64,000 bases of DNA from Candidatus Andeanibacterium colombiense (GCA_029202985.1 CP119316.1:2646001-2710000), one strand, 5' to 3'. Positions 1 to 8,894 are shown, counted from the stretch's first letter. Numbers and translations are program-made. Notes: generated by a model not told the origin, from the letters alone.

Positions 1-64
1 GATTCGGTTCAGGCAAAGGCATGCGGGCGCAAAGCGACGTGCCGGGAGCGAAACCGCGGCGGGT

Positions 65-1738
65 TCAGCCTTTCGAGATCACCGTTTCCTTCTCGGTGAT
101 GAATTCCACCAGCGCCGGGATCCCCGCCTCGGTCGCGGCGATCGCGCGCTTGAGGGCGGGCACGATCTCGCTCGCCTGCGTCACCCGCTCGCCATGGCAG
201 CCGAGCGCGCGGGCGAAGGCGGCGTAGTCGCCCGAGATATCGGTCGCGCGGTATTTCTCGGTCGCCTCGGGCATGATCGGCAGTTCGATCGCCATCGCTT
301 CGTTGTTGAGCAGGATCGAGAGAATCGGAATGCGGTCGCGCGCGGCGGTCTCGAGATCGGTGCCGGTGAAGCCGATCGCCGCGTCGCCCCACACGTTGAT
401 GCAGAGCTTGTCGGGGCAGGCGAGCTTGGCCCCCATAGCGAGGCCGAGGCCGTAGCCAAGCTGGGTCGACTTCCCCCAGCCGATGTAGCTGTGCGGGGCG
501 GTGCTCTTCCAGAACGGCACCAGCTGGTCGCGCGGGCTGCCCGCATCATGGGTGATGATCACATTGTCGATATCGACCGTGTGCTGCAGGTCCCACAGCA
601 CCCGGTAGGGCGACAGCGGGCTGGTCTCCTGGGTGCACTTCGGGAGCCATTTGGCGAGCCATTCGGCCTCGACCGCCTTGATCCGCGCGGCGACCGGGGC
701 GCTGTCGCGCGGCGTCTGGACACGCGCCTTTAACGCGTCGATCAGCGCGCGCAGGGTGAGCTTCGCGTCGCCGATCAGCGCAATCTCGCTCGGGACCGAC
801 TTGTCGATGTCGAGCGGGTCGAGCGTCGCATGGATCACCCGCTTGCCCGCAGGGATCGCGAGGCCGAACGAGGTCGCGGTGAACGAACAGCCGACCCCGA
901 ACAGCAGGTCGCATTCGTCGAGCCATTTGCGAACGCAGCCGTTGATCCCGTTGCCGCCTGAGCCGAGCGCGAGCGGATGGGTCTCGTCGAAGCTGCTCTT
1001 GCCCGGCAGGCTGGTCATCACCGGAATCGCCAGATGCTCGGCCAGTTCACGAAGCTCATCGTAAGCTTCAGACCAATGGATGCCTTGTCCCGCATAGATC
1101 GCCGGATTGCCCGCCGCGATCAGCGCATCGGCCGCCGCTTCGATATCGGCCTGCGCCGGCTGGCTCAGCGCAACCTTGCCGGGCAGGTAATCCATCGTTC
1201 CGTCGAAGGGCTTGTCGAGCACGTCGTAAGGCAGTTCGATCACCACCGGCTGCGGGCGGCCGTTGCGCAGCATCGCAAAGGCGCGGCGCAGCACCGGAAC
1301 GACCTGGTCGGGCGAGGTCAGCGGCTCGCAGTGCTTGGCGACCGTCGCCATCGAGCGGACCGAGTTGAAATTATAGGGGACGTAGGCCTGGCTCAGCGCA
1401 TAGCCCTGCGGCATCACCAGCACCGGGATGCAATCGGCATAGGCCTGCGCGACGCCGCCAAAGGCGTTCTCCGCCCCCGGGCCCTGCTGCATCACGAACA
1501 CGCCCATGTCTTCGCCCTTGGTCATCCGGCTGACTGCATCGGCCATGTGCAGGCCGGTGCGTTCCTGGCGGACGATCACGGTGCGGATATCGATCCGTGC
1601 AGCGGCTTCGAGCACCTGATTGCGCGGATAGCCGAACACGATGCTCACGCCCTCGCGCTTCAGCACGGCGGCAATCGCGTCGGCGACCGTCCCGTTGGCG
1701 TGAACGTGCTGGTCGGGGGTTCCGTTGCCGGGTTTCAT
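65..1738 (-). CDS. Thiamine-pyrophosphate-dependent enzyme (acetolactate synthase-like family)
   Basis: A 557-residue protein with the three-domain layout of the TPP enzyme superfamily (acetolactate synthase, glyoxylate carboligase, sulfoacetaldehyde acetyltransferase). The N-terminal pyrimidine-binding domain has the activating glutamate in VRQERTG (E59). The C-terminal TPP/Mg domain has G451-D452-A453 followed about 25 residues later by N477-N478. It should form or cleave C-C bonds next to a carbonyl; the substrate cannot be read from sequence. I chose the start at 1738 because a GGAGAGG ribosome site lies just upstream; an earlier in-frame start adds 17 unlikely residues. It is the last gene of a leftward group with a MarR regulator and a GMC oxidoreductase, which suggests catabolism of an alcohol or aldehyde. 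Confidence 0.85.
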   Translation of the reverse strand: MKPGNGTPDQHVHANGTVADAIAAVLKREGVSIVFGYPRNQVLEAAARIDIRTVIVRQERTGLHMADAVSRMTKGEDMGVFVMQQGPGAENAFGGVAQAYADCIPVLVMPQGYALSQAYVPYNFNSVRSMATVAKHCEPLTSPDQVVPVLRRAFAMLRNGRPQPVVIELPYDVLDKPFDGTMDYLPGKVALSQPAQADIEAAADALIAAGNPAIYAGQGIHWSEAYDELRELAEHLAIPVMTSLPGKSSFDETHPLALGSGGNGINGCVRKWLDECDLLFGVGCSFTATSFGLAIPAGKRVIHATLDPLDIDKSVPSEIALIGDAKLTLRALIDALKARVQTPRDSAPVAARIKAVEAEWLAKWLPKCTQETSPLSPYRVLWDLQHTVDIDNVIITHDAGSPRDQLVPFWKSTAPHSYIGWGKSTQLGYGLGLAMGAKLACPDKLCINVWGDAAIGFTGTDLETAARDRIPILSILLNNEAMAIELPIMPEATEKYRATDISGDYAAFARALGCHGERVTQASEIVPALKRAIAATEAGIPALVEFITEKETVISKG

Positions 1739-1789
1739 GGCCTCTCCATTTTCTGCGGAGCGGCTAAAGGAAATCGCTAGCCCGCGCAA

Positions 1790-2314
1790 TCAAACGCAGG
1801 GCGGCAATCCGTCGGCGAGCTTGTTGACCACGCCCCAGCAGAGCTCATTCATCAGGTCGATCTGCTCGTCGGTATAGTCTTCGAACAGCCGGTTCCGCAG
1901 CTCGTCCGCAATGTCGAACATGTCCTTCAGCGCGGCTTCGCCGGCGGGGGTGACCTTGAGCTGCTTGGTCCGGCGGTCGGCCGGATCGGGCAGGCGCTGC
2001 ACCAGCCCGTCGGCTTCGAGCGCGTCGAGCATGCGCGTCAGCGTTGGGCCTTCGATCCGCAGGCGCTTGGCGATGTCGACCTGCGCGCTCAACGGCGGAG
2101 AATTGATGATCGCGGCCAGCGCTTCCATCCGTGCCGCGCTCTGGTTGAGCGGACGGAATTTCTCGTCGAGCAGGGTGCGCCAGCGCCGGCCGGCGAGGAC
2201 CAGCGCGATCGTCAGGCGAATCTCCGGATGGGTGTTCCCCTCGCGGTAGAGTTCGAAGGAATTGCGCCCGCGAAGCGGCTTCACGTCAGCCACGGCCGTT
2301 TTCGTCGAAGCCAT
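1790..2314 (-). CDS. MarR-family transcriptional regulator
   Basis: About 174 residues with a winged helix-turn-helix typical of MarR: the recognition region reads LRIEGPTLTRMLDALEADGL, followed by the wing PDPADRRTKQLKVTPAG. These dimers usually repress neighbouring genes and release DNA on binding a small phenolic or acidic ligand. It sits between a TPP enzyme (51 bp downstream) and a GMC oxidoreductase (upstream), all leftward, so it probably controls them. The start is uncertain: 2314 has a G-rich ribosome site, while 2341 and 2422 are possible upstream alternatives. Confidence 0.85.
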   Translation of the reverse strand: MASTKTAVADVKPLRGRNSFELYREGNTHPEIRLTIALVLAGRRWRTLLDEKFRPLNQSAARMEALAAIINSPPLSAQVDIAKRLRIEGPTLTRMLDALEADGLVQRLPDPADRRTKQLKVTPAGEAALKDMFDIADELRNRLFEDYTDEQIDLMNELCWGVVNKLADGLPPCV

Positions 2315-2443
2315 ACCGCCCACCCATCGTTGTGACGCCATGCCCCCGGGGCTGCGCCTGGACCCCGCCGCCTTCATGACGCTTTGCATACGATTTGGCA
2401 ATTTCCGGCACGGGCCGGGCACGGATCGTCATTGCGGCATATC

Positions 2444-4039
2444 TCAGCCGGCGGTGCGCAATATGTGATCGGCGGCCTTGTCTCCGATCATGATCGCGGT
2501 GGCATTGGTGTTGCCCTGCGGGATCGTCGGCATGACCGACGCATCCGCGACCCACAGCCCGTCGATCCCGCGCAGCCGCAGCTCCGCATCGAGCACGGCA
2601 TCGGGATCGTCGGCCTGGCCAATCTTCGCGGTGCCGACAGGATGGAACATCGAGATCGAGGCCAGCCTGACATAGTCGCGCAGGGCTTCCTTGCTTTCGA
2701 ACTCGGGGCCCGGGCGCCGCTCGGCCAGCACATGGCCGGTGATCGGCTGCTGACGCATGATCCGTCGGGCGATCGCCATTCCTTCGACCAATTGTTCGAC
2801 ATCGTCGTCATTGCCGAGCAGCTGGTGCTCGATCAGCGGCGGGGCGGAGGGATCGGGCGAGCGCAGGCTGACCCGCCCGCGATGGCTCGGCCGCATCAGC
2901 CCGACGATCGTCGCGGTGGAGGATTCGGGGGCGAGCAGCACGTTGCCTTCCGGCGTGACCTCGAACGAGAAGGCCGAGAAGGCGAGTTGGAGGTTCGGTG
3001 CGGCGAGGCCCGGGCGTCCGCGCACGAAGGCCTGGGCATGGCCGATCCCGGTGGTCAGCGCCCCGGTGCCGAACAAGGCATAGCGCAGCACCTGCAGCGG
3101 CGCGCGCGGGCCGTGCGCGTCATCGTTGAGTGTGTGCATGTCGACCGTGTTGATCAGATGCAGCCCGACATGATCCTGCAGATTGCCGCCGACCCCGGGC
3201 AGATCGCGCACGAGTTCGATCCCCATGTCCTGAAGATGCCGCGCGGGCCCCAGTCCCGAGAGCATCAGCAGTCGCGGAGTGTTGAGCGCGCCCGCGCTCA
3301 CCACCACGCCCTGGCGCGCATGCAAGGTTTCGATCTTCCCTGCGCGGCGGAAGGTGACGCCGGTCGCGCGCCCGTCCTCGATCTCGATCTTCAGCACTTC
3401 CGCTTCAGGCAGGACCACCGGCTTGAGGCCCGCGCCGAGCCCATCGAGAAAGCCGGCGGCGGTGCTGCGGCTTCCGCGGCGCTGCGAGAGCTGGATGTGG
3501 TCGACGCCTTCGGCGCTCTCGCCGTTGAGGTCGGGCGAGCGGCTGATCCCGGCAGCCACCGTCGCATCGATCCAGTTGTCGGTGATGGTGTAGCGGCTGC
3601 GGCATTCGGAGACCGAAACCGGCCCGCCAGCCCCACGCCATTGGTCCGCGCCGCGCTCATTGTCTTCGATCCGGCGGAAATAGGGCAGGCAGGATTCGTA
3701 ATCCCACCCGGCCGCGCCGAGTTCGGCCCAGCGGTCGTAATCCCAGCGGTGGCCGCGGATGAACATCATCCCGTTGATCGCGCTGCCGCCGCCGATCCGC
3801 CTGCCCGCGGGCCACGGCGAGGGGCGTCCACCGACCGAGGGGTCGGGTTCGCCGAAATAGCACCAGTCGAATTCGGGATTCTGGACGAGGCTGCCCATCA
3901 GGGCTGGCACGCGGACTTTCAGCCCGCCGCCATCCTTGCCGGCTTCGAGTAGCGTCACGCGCTTGCCCGCTTCGGCCAGGCGGCCAGCCACGGCACAGCC
4001 GGCAGAGCCGCCGCCGATTACGATAAAATCGGGTTTCAT
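2444..4039 (-). CDS. GMC-family FAD-dependent oxidoreductase (choline dehydrogenase-like)
   Basis: A 531-residue flavoprotein. It opens with a Rossmann FAD-binding motif (GGGSAG at residues 9-14, then LLEAG), has the internal GMC signature region GALNTPRLLMLSGLGP, and ends with the catalytic-histidine segment FHPVGTAKIG and the GNTNATAIMIGDKAAD tail typical of choline, alcohol or glucose dehydrogenases. It would oxidise a primary alcohol using FAD. There is no signal peptide, so it is probably cytoplasmic. It is first in the leftward group with the MarR regulator and the TPP enzyme, consistent with an alcohol being oxidised before C-C chemistry. The true substrate is unknown. Confidence 0.9.
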   Translation of the reverse strand: MKPDFIVIGGGSAGCAVAGRLAEAGKRVTLLEAGKDGGGLKVRVPALMGSLVQNPEFDWCYFGEPDPSVGGRPSPWPAGRRIGGGSAINGMMFIRGHRWDYDRWAELGAAGWDYESCLPYFRRIEDNERGADQWRGAGGPVSVSECRSRYTITDNWIDATVAAGISRSPDLNGESAEGVDHIQLSQRRGSRSTAAGFLDGLGAGLKPVVLPEAEVLKIEIEDGRATGVTFRRAGKIETLHARQGVVVSAGALNTPRLLMLSGLGPARHLQDMGIELVRDLPGVGGNLQDHVGLHLINTVDMHTLNDDAHGPRAPLQVLRYALFGTGALTTGIGHAQAFVRGRPGLAAPNLQLAFSAFSFEVTPEGNVLLAPESSTATIVGLMRPSHRGRVSLRSPDPSAPPLIEHQLLGNDDDVEQLVEGMAIARRIMRQQPITGHVLAERRPGPEFESKEALRDYVRLASISMFHPVGTAKIGQADDPDAVLDAELRLRGIDGLWVADASVMPTIPQGNTNATAIMIGDKAADHILRTAG

Positions 4040-4200
4040 CCCCGGCGCCCCTTACCTAATTCCAGGTGGCGTCATGGCAGCAAGGGGCGGTAATACAAGC
4101 CGGAATTCGGAAAAGGCGGCAGCTTTGCGGCGAGTGATCCAAAGATGGACAGTCGCGGCCGCGAGAGCGGCCCGGACCCACGCGGGCCCGGGCGCTTCGA

Positions 4201-4701
4201 TCAGTAGAACATGCTCAGCGTGAAGCCGATCGCACGGCCGAAGAAGACCACGCAGACCCACGCCAGCAGCGACAGCGAGGCCGAAACCTTGGCCGCGGTC
4301 GGGACCCGGCCGAGATCCCAGTCGGCCACCGTCTTCCAGGTGATGAACTGGAACACCAGCATGTTGAGCGCGGCGAAGGCCAGCATCACCAGCTTGAGCT
4401 TGAAGTAGGGATTGATGACGTAGCTGGTCGCCTTGCTGCAGAACAGCAGCAGCCCGGTGATCGCCGCGCAGATGAAGGCGATCCAGGTGATCCGCAGCGT
4501 CTCGTGCGACAGGGTCGTCAGCTTGACGTCCTTCCAGCCGAGGCCGAGCAGGCGGAGATCGACCACCAGCAGCGAGCCGAGCACGGTGACGAAAGCCATC
4601 ACGTGGAGCGATTCGAGCGTCGGAAACGCCCAGGTCGATTCGGCGACATAGTCCCCGAGTGCGGAGGCTTCGAGCCCCTGCCAGAATGACGATAGGTTCA
4701 T
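4201..4701 (-). CDS. DUF6644-like integral membrane protein
   Basis: A 166-residue protein with about four hydrophobic helices and a conserved-looking histidine in LESLHVMAF. It is similar in layout to the upstream neighbour, and the two share the pattern of helix, LLVVDLRLLGL-like loop and helix. I associate it with the uncharacterised DUF6644 membrane proteins of sphingomonads; this family name is from memory. The 9-bp gap to the upstream gene implies one transcript. Function unknown; a role in electron transfer or metal handling is possible but not shown. Confidence 0.7.
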   Translation of the reverse strand: MNLSSFWQGLEASALGDYVAESTWAFPTLESLHVMAFVTVLGSLLVVDLRLLGLGWKDVKLTTLSHETLRITWIAFICAAITGLLLFCSKATSYVINPYFKLKLVMLAFAALNMLVFQFITWKTVADWDLGRVPTAAKVSASLSLLAWVCVVFFGRAIGFTLSMFY

Positions 4702-4710
4702 GATATCCTC

Positions 4711-5247
4711 TCAGGTCGGAGCGTAGGCGATCCAGCGACCGCAGAGCATGATCACGAGCCACAGCAGGATAATTCCCACCGCGCCGAGCTTGATGCCGAA
4801 CGAAGCGCTGCCGGCCGCGTCCCAGTTGACCGATTTCCGCGAAACGGCGATCTGGAACCAGGCGGCCGCGATCACGGCGACGAGGAACAGGCCCATCTTG
4901 ATCCAGAAGATCGGGTTGATCAACTCGCGTACCGGTTCGGCGGTGATCATGCCGAGGCCGGTGATGATCAGGATGACGAAGCCGTACCACAGCCACGGCA
5001 GGTAGCGCTTGCCGGTCCGCGCGATTGTGCGGTCGGTACCGACCACGCCAAGAACGCGCAGGTTCATCAGCAGCACCGCGCCGAAGCTGGCGGCGATGGT
5101 GAGGATATGGACGGTCTGGATCGCCGGGATCGCCCAGAAGTGGGTAACGATCAGCATGCTCAGCCAGGTGTCGGAAATCCACAGCGAGAAGTCGACCAGG
5201 AAGGTCGTCCTGATCCACTCGGTAAACTCAAACAATAAGTCGGTCAT
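4711..5247 (-). CDS. DUF6644-like integral membrane protein (paralogue)
   Basis: A 178-residue membrane protein with four to five transmembrane segments. It contains HFWAIPAIQTVHILTIAASFGAVLLMNLRVLG, matching the histidine helix and LRVLG loop of the gene just downstream, so the pair looks like a tandem duplication. The upstream region holds a 20-bp element matching 16 of 20 positions of the GTTAC-type operator found before the metal uptake operons (5319-5338). This links the pair to that putative regulon. Biochemical role unknown. Confidence 0.7.
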   Translation of the reverse strand: MTDLLFEFTEWIRTTFLVDFSLWISDTWLSMLIVTHFWAIPAIQTVHILTIAASFGAVLLMNLRVLGVVGTDRTIARTGKRYLPWLWYGFVILIITGLGMITAEPVRELINPIFWIKMGLFLVAVIAAAWFQIAVSRKSVNWDAAGSASFGIKLGAVGIILLWLVIMLCGRWIAYAPT

Positions 5248-5318
5248 GCCTTCTCCAGCCCCGATGATGTCAGCAGCTCGATCTGCCCGATCCCCTTCTG
5301 GGGATGGGCAGCGGCGGC

Positions 5319-5338
5319 CGAAAGTTATTTACGGTTAC
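5319..5338 (-). promoter_or_regulatory. Possible GTTAC-family operator (weak copy)
   Basis: Read on the minus strand this segment agrees with the element upstream of the BtuB-like receptor at 16 of 20 positions (core TAACCGTAAATAACTT against TTACCGTAATTAACTT). It ends 71 bp before the start of the DUF6644-like pair, close to the 77-132 bp seen at the stronger sites. The GTAAC-N5/6-GTTAC half of the full element is missing here. A separate run of three half-sites (GTTAC, ATTAC, GTTAC on the minus strand) lies about 65-80 bp farther upstream at 5402-5419. Confidence 0.45.
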
Positions 5339-5452
5339 AGCTCGGTTTCGCCCGATAGGGAAGGGCAGGCCTGCAATCAAGTAGCTTTGTTGACTTTGCC
5401 CGAGTAACGTAATGTAACGGGACGGACGTACCCCACAAGGGGTAGCCCGGCT

Positions 5453-5665
5453 TCAGGGTGTCCGGCTTTCGGCGCCGCCGGCCTTGTTGGCCCGATCGGC
5501 CAGCTTTCGCAGCAGCCAGCCGACCGCGAAGGTAACCGTTACGCTGACCGCCGCGCTGGCGGCGGAGCGGGCGAGCGAGCCGAAGAAGGTCTCGCGCACG
5601 TCCTCGCCGTCGGCACCGGTGCCGTCCACCGCGTCATCGAACCGCTGCTCAATCTTCTTTGCCAT
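5453..5665 (-). CDS. Small single-helix membrane protein, function unknown
   Basis: A 70-residue protein beginning MAKKIEQRFDDAVDG, with one hydrophobic segment (ASAAVSVTVTFAVGWLL) and a basic tail. I placed the start at 5665 because GGAG lies just upstream; the open frame continues to 5710 but the extra residues look non-coding. I do not recognise a family. It is isolated between the DUF6644 pair and a degraded region. Confidence 0.55.
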   Translation of the reverse strand: MAKKIEQRFDDAVDGTGADGEDVRETFFGSLARSAASAAVSVTVTFAVGWLLRKLADRANKAGGAESRTP

Positions 5666-5791
5666 TTCGCCGTCTCCGCAGGCTGCATCCCTGCGGTCAA
5701 CGCGCGGCACGGCGGAAATGTCCTTGCGCGGTTCGGCCCCAACCCGTGACCCACGCGATGCGGATCAAGCGGCGATGAAGTTCCCGCTCCG

Positions 5792-5929
5792 GTGCAGATC
5801 GCCACCTATGATGTGAACGGCATCAACCGGCGCTTGCCGGTGCGCGCTTACCCGACGGCCGCCAGCGGGACGGATGCCACGACGCGCCTATATCGGTTTC
5901 ACGGAACCGCCTTGGCCGGGGCTGGTTGA
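5792..5929 (+). pseudogene. Exonuclease III (xth) N-terminal remnant
   Basis: From a GTG at 5792 the frame reads VQIATYDVNGINRRLPV, which closely matches the canonical amino terminus of exonuclease III / AP endonucleases (pattern K-I-A-T-(W/Y)-N-V-N-G-I-x-x-R-L-P). After about 17 residues the similarity stops and the frame ends at 5929 after only 45 codons, so the catalytic residues are absent. It is best read as a decayed fragment of an xth paralogue, either truncated by deletion or left from a duplicated copy. Confidence 0.55.
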
Positions 5930-5935
5930 GCGAGC

Positions 5936-6118
5936 ATGACAGATACGAAACCGCTCCATCCCGAAGGGGGCAGCCCGAGCCAGAAAGACCGGCTGGCCAA
6001 GGCGACCGAAAACCAGTCTTCGGTAAGCCCGGAAGATTATCCGGAGGCCGAGCGCGAAGGGCAGGCGGCGATCGCCGGCAAAGGCGCGCCGCATGGCAAG
6101 GGCGCGGCCAAGAAGTAG
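5936..6118 (+). CDS. Small hydrophilic protein, function unknown
   Basis: Sixty residues with no hydrophobic segment, rich in E, K, G and P, and ending KGAPHGKGAAKK. It starts at an ATG preceded by GAGCGAGC, a plausible ribosome site. Charged, glycine-rich small proteins of this kind are common in sphingomonads, but I recognise no family. It converges with the GH65 gene, ending 28 bp from it. Confidence 0.5.
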   Translation: MTDTKPLHPEGGSPSQKDRLAKATENQSSVSPEDYPEAEREGQAAIAGKGAPHGKGAAKK

Positions 6119-6146
6119 GTTCGCGCGAGCCGCTGCGATCACAGCG

Positions 6147-8216
6147 TTACAGGAAAGTCAGTTCGGCCCGCTCCGCGCCGTGCACCGCGCGCAGGCGCGC
6201 CGGCCGGCCGCGAACCCACAATCGTTCGACCTCGATCGCCTCCCACCCCTGGGGCAGCACGATTTCACGCCGCGGCCACAACGCCGGGTCGCCGTCGTCG
6301 ATCTCGAGGCCCGTGAACCCATAAAGCAGGCCCAGCAGCATCCCACCCAGATTGGCGAAGAACGGCCCGGCATGGACTTTGCTGTCAGGATGGTCGGGCC
6401 GGTATTCGAGGCACTGATGGAAGCGCGGAAAATCGTAGGCTGCGTAGCCTTCCTCGAACAGTTTCAGGCTCAGTTCGCGGTCGCCTGCCAGCGCCGCCCA
6501 AACGGGGTAGAGCGCTGGCAGCATCGGCGCGCCGACATAATCGCGCCAGTGGGCGAGGAATAGATTCAGCGTAGCGCGGCGTTCCCGCTCCGAGGCCGGA
6601 TAGCTGAGCGGGAACAGCCCGGCGAGTGGGGACGGTGTGGCCCCTTTGGATTCGTCGATGCGGAAATCGTCGTGCGACGGGATCGCCCCGTCGGCGCGGC
6701 GTGGGAGATAAAGGTCGGCCAATACCTCGGACCAGCGCGGTGGCGTTTCGTGGCCGAGCGTCTCGGCCGCCCTGATCGCGCGGCGCAGCACATCGTGAGC
6801 GCCCATCAGCGTAAAGGCGTCGTTGTCGGGCGGGTCAGGCACTTCGGCCGGGCCCATCGCCCGCAGCATCTCGAAGCCGCGCCCGGTGCGGGCGACCCGG
6901 CTGACGATCCAGTCCGCCACGCCGCGCAGCACCGGCCAGGCCTGTTCGGCCAGATAGGCCTGTTCGCCGGTCGCATCGGCGAGCTGTGCAAACGCGCGCG
7001 CGGTGTGGAGCGATGCGTGATCCTCGCTCGCCGCCGCCGAGCCGTCGCCAGGCGCCGCTTCCTGCGTCGTCGCCGGGCCTGCTTCCCACGGGAACTGCAG
7101 CCCGTCCCGTCCGGCCAGCCGGGCATTGGCCCCGGCCGCGTCGATACCCCGGGTGCGGAACCGCAGCAGCGCCCGCGCCGCCTCGGGATGCATCAGGATC
7201 AGCGGCGGGACGCAGAACGCATCGATGTCCCACATCACGTGGCCGTAATAATAATGGTAGTCGTGCCAGCTCGCCAAACCGAAGATCGAGGTCGCCGAGG
7301 GGGAGGCCGGATGGACCGAGGCGTTGAGGTAGAAGAACGCCGCGTCGATCAGCGCTTGGTGAGGTTCCGAAGCGCCGCGCACCACGATCCGCGATTTCCA
7401 CAATTCGGCCCAGGCCTCGCGGTTGGCCGCGCGCAGCCGATCGAAGCCGAGCTTGCGCCCGCGCGTGACGCGCCGCACCGCCTCCTCGTCGGGCCAGTGG
7501 TGAAGCGCCGACGGAATCAGTGCGGCGATCTGGCGCAGACGCAGCTTGCGGCCGGCCGTGGCGCGCAGGCAGTAGCTCGTCTGGAGCGGGCCCGTCATGT
7601 CCCAGCGGAGCATCTCCGGCTCGGCTTGTGCGCCGGCGAGCTCGGTATCCAGGGCGATGCCGCAGCATGTCAGCCCGCCCTCGGTCTCCCACAGCAGCGA
7701 TCCGTCGCACACCGGCTCGGTCTCGCCGGGGGTATCGACCAAGCGCCGCCGCACGCGCCCGCGCAGGTCCGCGGTGTCGACACTCGCGCGCAGTTCCACG
7801 TCGCAGGCCTTGCTCACCTGCACCGTGATTTCCTGCAGCACCAGCGCGGCTGAACTGCGGCTCGCGAAGGTCAGAACCTCGACCTCCGCGCGCACTTCGT
7901 CGGCAGTGAAGGCGAAGCTCGTGGTCAGCTCGCCGCTTGCAAAATCATAGGACTGGCGCAGGTCGGAGACCGCCCACGGCTGGTCCGAGAGGAATACGCC
8001 GTCCAGCGCAATATCCCCGCCCAGCGGATAAGGCAACGGCACCGCCGCCTCGATCCGGCGTTCGGGGTGCTCGCCCGCGACGCCGCTGACGATCGCCTCG
8101 CCGGTCATCAACGGCATTTCGCGGACGCGTAGCCCAATAAGGCCGTTGCTGACATAGGCCGGCAACTCGCCGTTGCGTGGCCCTTCGCATGGCGGGGGGT
8201 TGAGCGGGCGGGTCAA
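6147..8216 (-). CDS. Glycoside hydrolase family 65-type protein
   Basis: A 689-residue protein with the GH65 layout: an N-terminal beta-sandwich beginning YVSNGLIGLRV, then an (alpha/alpha)6 barrel. Barrel motifs visible are HVMWDIDAFCVPPL (W329, D330) and LQFPWEAGP, with the likely general acid in MGPAEVPDPPDNDAF (E458). These match the acid trehalase / kojibiose phosphorylase / protein-glucosylgalactosylhydroxylysine glucosidase group. It should hydrolyse or phosphorolyse an alpha-glucoside; which one is not decided. There is no signal peptide. The apparent start is TTG, one base after the hemerythrin stop codon, implying translational coupling; no in-frame ATG precedes the conserved N-terminus. 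Confidence 0.85.
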   Translation of the reverse strand: MTRPLNPPPCEGPRNGELPAYVSNGLIGLRVREMPLMTGEAIVSGVAGEHPERRIEAAVPLPYPLGGDIALDGVFLSDQPWAVSDLRQSYDFASGELTTSFAFTADEVRAEVEVLTFASRSSAALVLQEITVQVSKACDVELRASVDTADLRGRVRRRLVDTPGETEPVCDGSLLWETEGGLTCCGIALDTELAGAQAEPEMLRWDMTGPLQTSYCLRATAGRKLRLRQIAALIPSALHHWPDEEAVRRVTRGRKLGFDRLRAANREAWAELWKSRIVVRGASEPHQALIDAAFFYLNASVHPASPSATSIFGLASWHDYHYYYGHVMWDIDAFCVPPLILMHPEAARALLRFRTRGIDAAGANARLAGRDGLQFPWEAGPATTQEAAPGDGSAAASEDHASLHTARAFAQLADATGEQAYLAEQAWPVLRGVADWIVSRVARTGRGFEMLRAMGPAEVPDPPDNDAFTLMGAHDVLRRAIRAAETLGHETPPRWSEVLADLYLPRRADGAIPSHDDFRIDESKGATPSPLAGLFPLSYPASERERRATLNLFLAHWRDYVGAPMLPALYPVWAALAGDRELSLKLFEEGYAAYDFPRFHQCLEYRPDHPDSKVHAGPFFANLGGMLLGLLYGFTGLEIDDGDPALWPRREIVLPQGWEAIEVERLWVRGRPARLRAVHGAERAELTFL

Positions 8217-8217
8217 G

Positions 8218-8721
8218 TCAGGCCGGAATGACCTGCACGACCTTTAGTTCGGCCGGCGGCAACTGGCCCTCCTGGGTCAGCTCTTCCTTGCGCGCGAGCA
8301 TCCTGTCGCGCAGTTCGACCAGATCGACGTCGGTCTTGCGGCACTGGGCGAACATGCCTTCGCTCGGCCGCTCCTCCTCCTCGACGTGATGCTTGATCTC
8401 TTCCGACAGTACTTTGACCTTCGCGTCGTAATAATCGTCTTCCGGGGTCGATGCCTCGATGTCGTTCACCAGCACCTTGGCACCATCGTGCTCGACATAG
8501 GCTTCGGCCAGCGTGTCGTCCTCGATCTTGCCGACGAAGGCGGGGTAAAAGATCTCTTCCTCGATCTGGGTGTGGATCTTCAGTTCGGTGCAGATCTGGC
8601 GGGCCAGCTTCTGCTTCTTCGCGTTGGCGCCGGCGGCTTCGAACTGTTCGAACAGCTCCTCGACCTTGCGGTGGTCGGCCTTGAGCAGGGCAATCGCGTC
8701 GGTGAATTCTTCCTGGGGCAT
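8218..8721 (-). CDS. Hemerythrin (HHE) domain protein
   Basis: A 167-residue four-helix protein with the di-iron ligand pattern of bacterial hemerythrins: H17 in KADHRKVEELF, H50 and E54 in HTQIEEEIFYP, H78 in EHDGAKVL, and the H111-H112/E115 cluster in KHHVEEEE. Such proteins bind O2, NO or reactive species at a di-iron centre and act in repair or stress responses. The start at 8721 follows GGAGAA. It is transcribed just ahead of the GH65 gene. A perfect ATGCAAA/TTTGCAT palindrome about 150 bp upstream might control it in response to iron. Confidence 0.88.
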   Translation of the reverse strand: MPQEEFTDAIALLKADHRKVEELFEQFEAAGANAKKQKLARQICTELKIHTQIEEEIFYPAFVGKIEDDTLAEAYVEHDGAKVLVNDIEASTPEDDYYDAKVKVLSEEIKHHVEEEERPSEGMFAQCRKTDVDLVELRDRMLARKEELTQEGQLPPAELKVVQVIPA

Positions 8722-8857
8722 CGGGCTTCTCCATGCTGGCGATGCGTTCCCAATGATGGAGCGCGGCAAAAGGTCCCGAAATCCGCAAAGAGCCCGCGAT
8801 CTGCGGGGAGGGGAGTATCCGCGCTTTAATGGCGGAGGCTGCAGCGTATAAACACGC

Positions 8858-8870
8858 TGGCGGAGACGGA
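8858..8870. repeat. 13-bp copy of the tRNA-Ser 3' end (possible old attachment site)
   Basis: The sequence TGGCGGAGACGGA is identical to 13 of the 14 bases duplicated at the two ends of the 31.9-40.7 kb island, which derive from the 3' end of tRNA-Ser(GCU). It stands at the edge of an AT-richer stretch (8871-9116). This could be a leftover attachment site, or chance in GC-rich DNA. Confidence 0.35.
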
Positions 8871-8873
8871 TTC

Positions 8874-8894
8874 ATGCAAAAATTGTATTTGCAT
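8874..8894. promoter_or_regulatory. Fur-like 7-7-7 palindrome
   Basis: Perfect inverted arms ATGCAAA (8874-8880) and TTTGCAT (8888-8894) separated by 7 bp. Alphaproteobacterial Fur-type boxes commonly contain TGCAAA/TTTGCA arms. It lies about 150 bp upstream of the hemerythrin gene and within low-GC DNA. The regulator assignment is inferred. Confidence 0.5.

Noticed and set aside
2384..3952. Long plus-strand open frame of 522 codons opposite the GMC oxidoreductase
   Set aside because: Antisense shadow caused by GC-rich codon bias; no ribosome site or protein-like motifs, while the minus strand has a clear GMC family protein.
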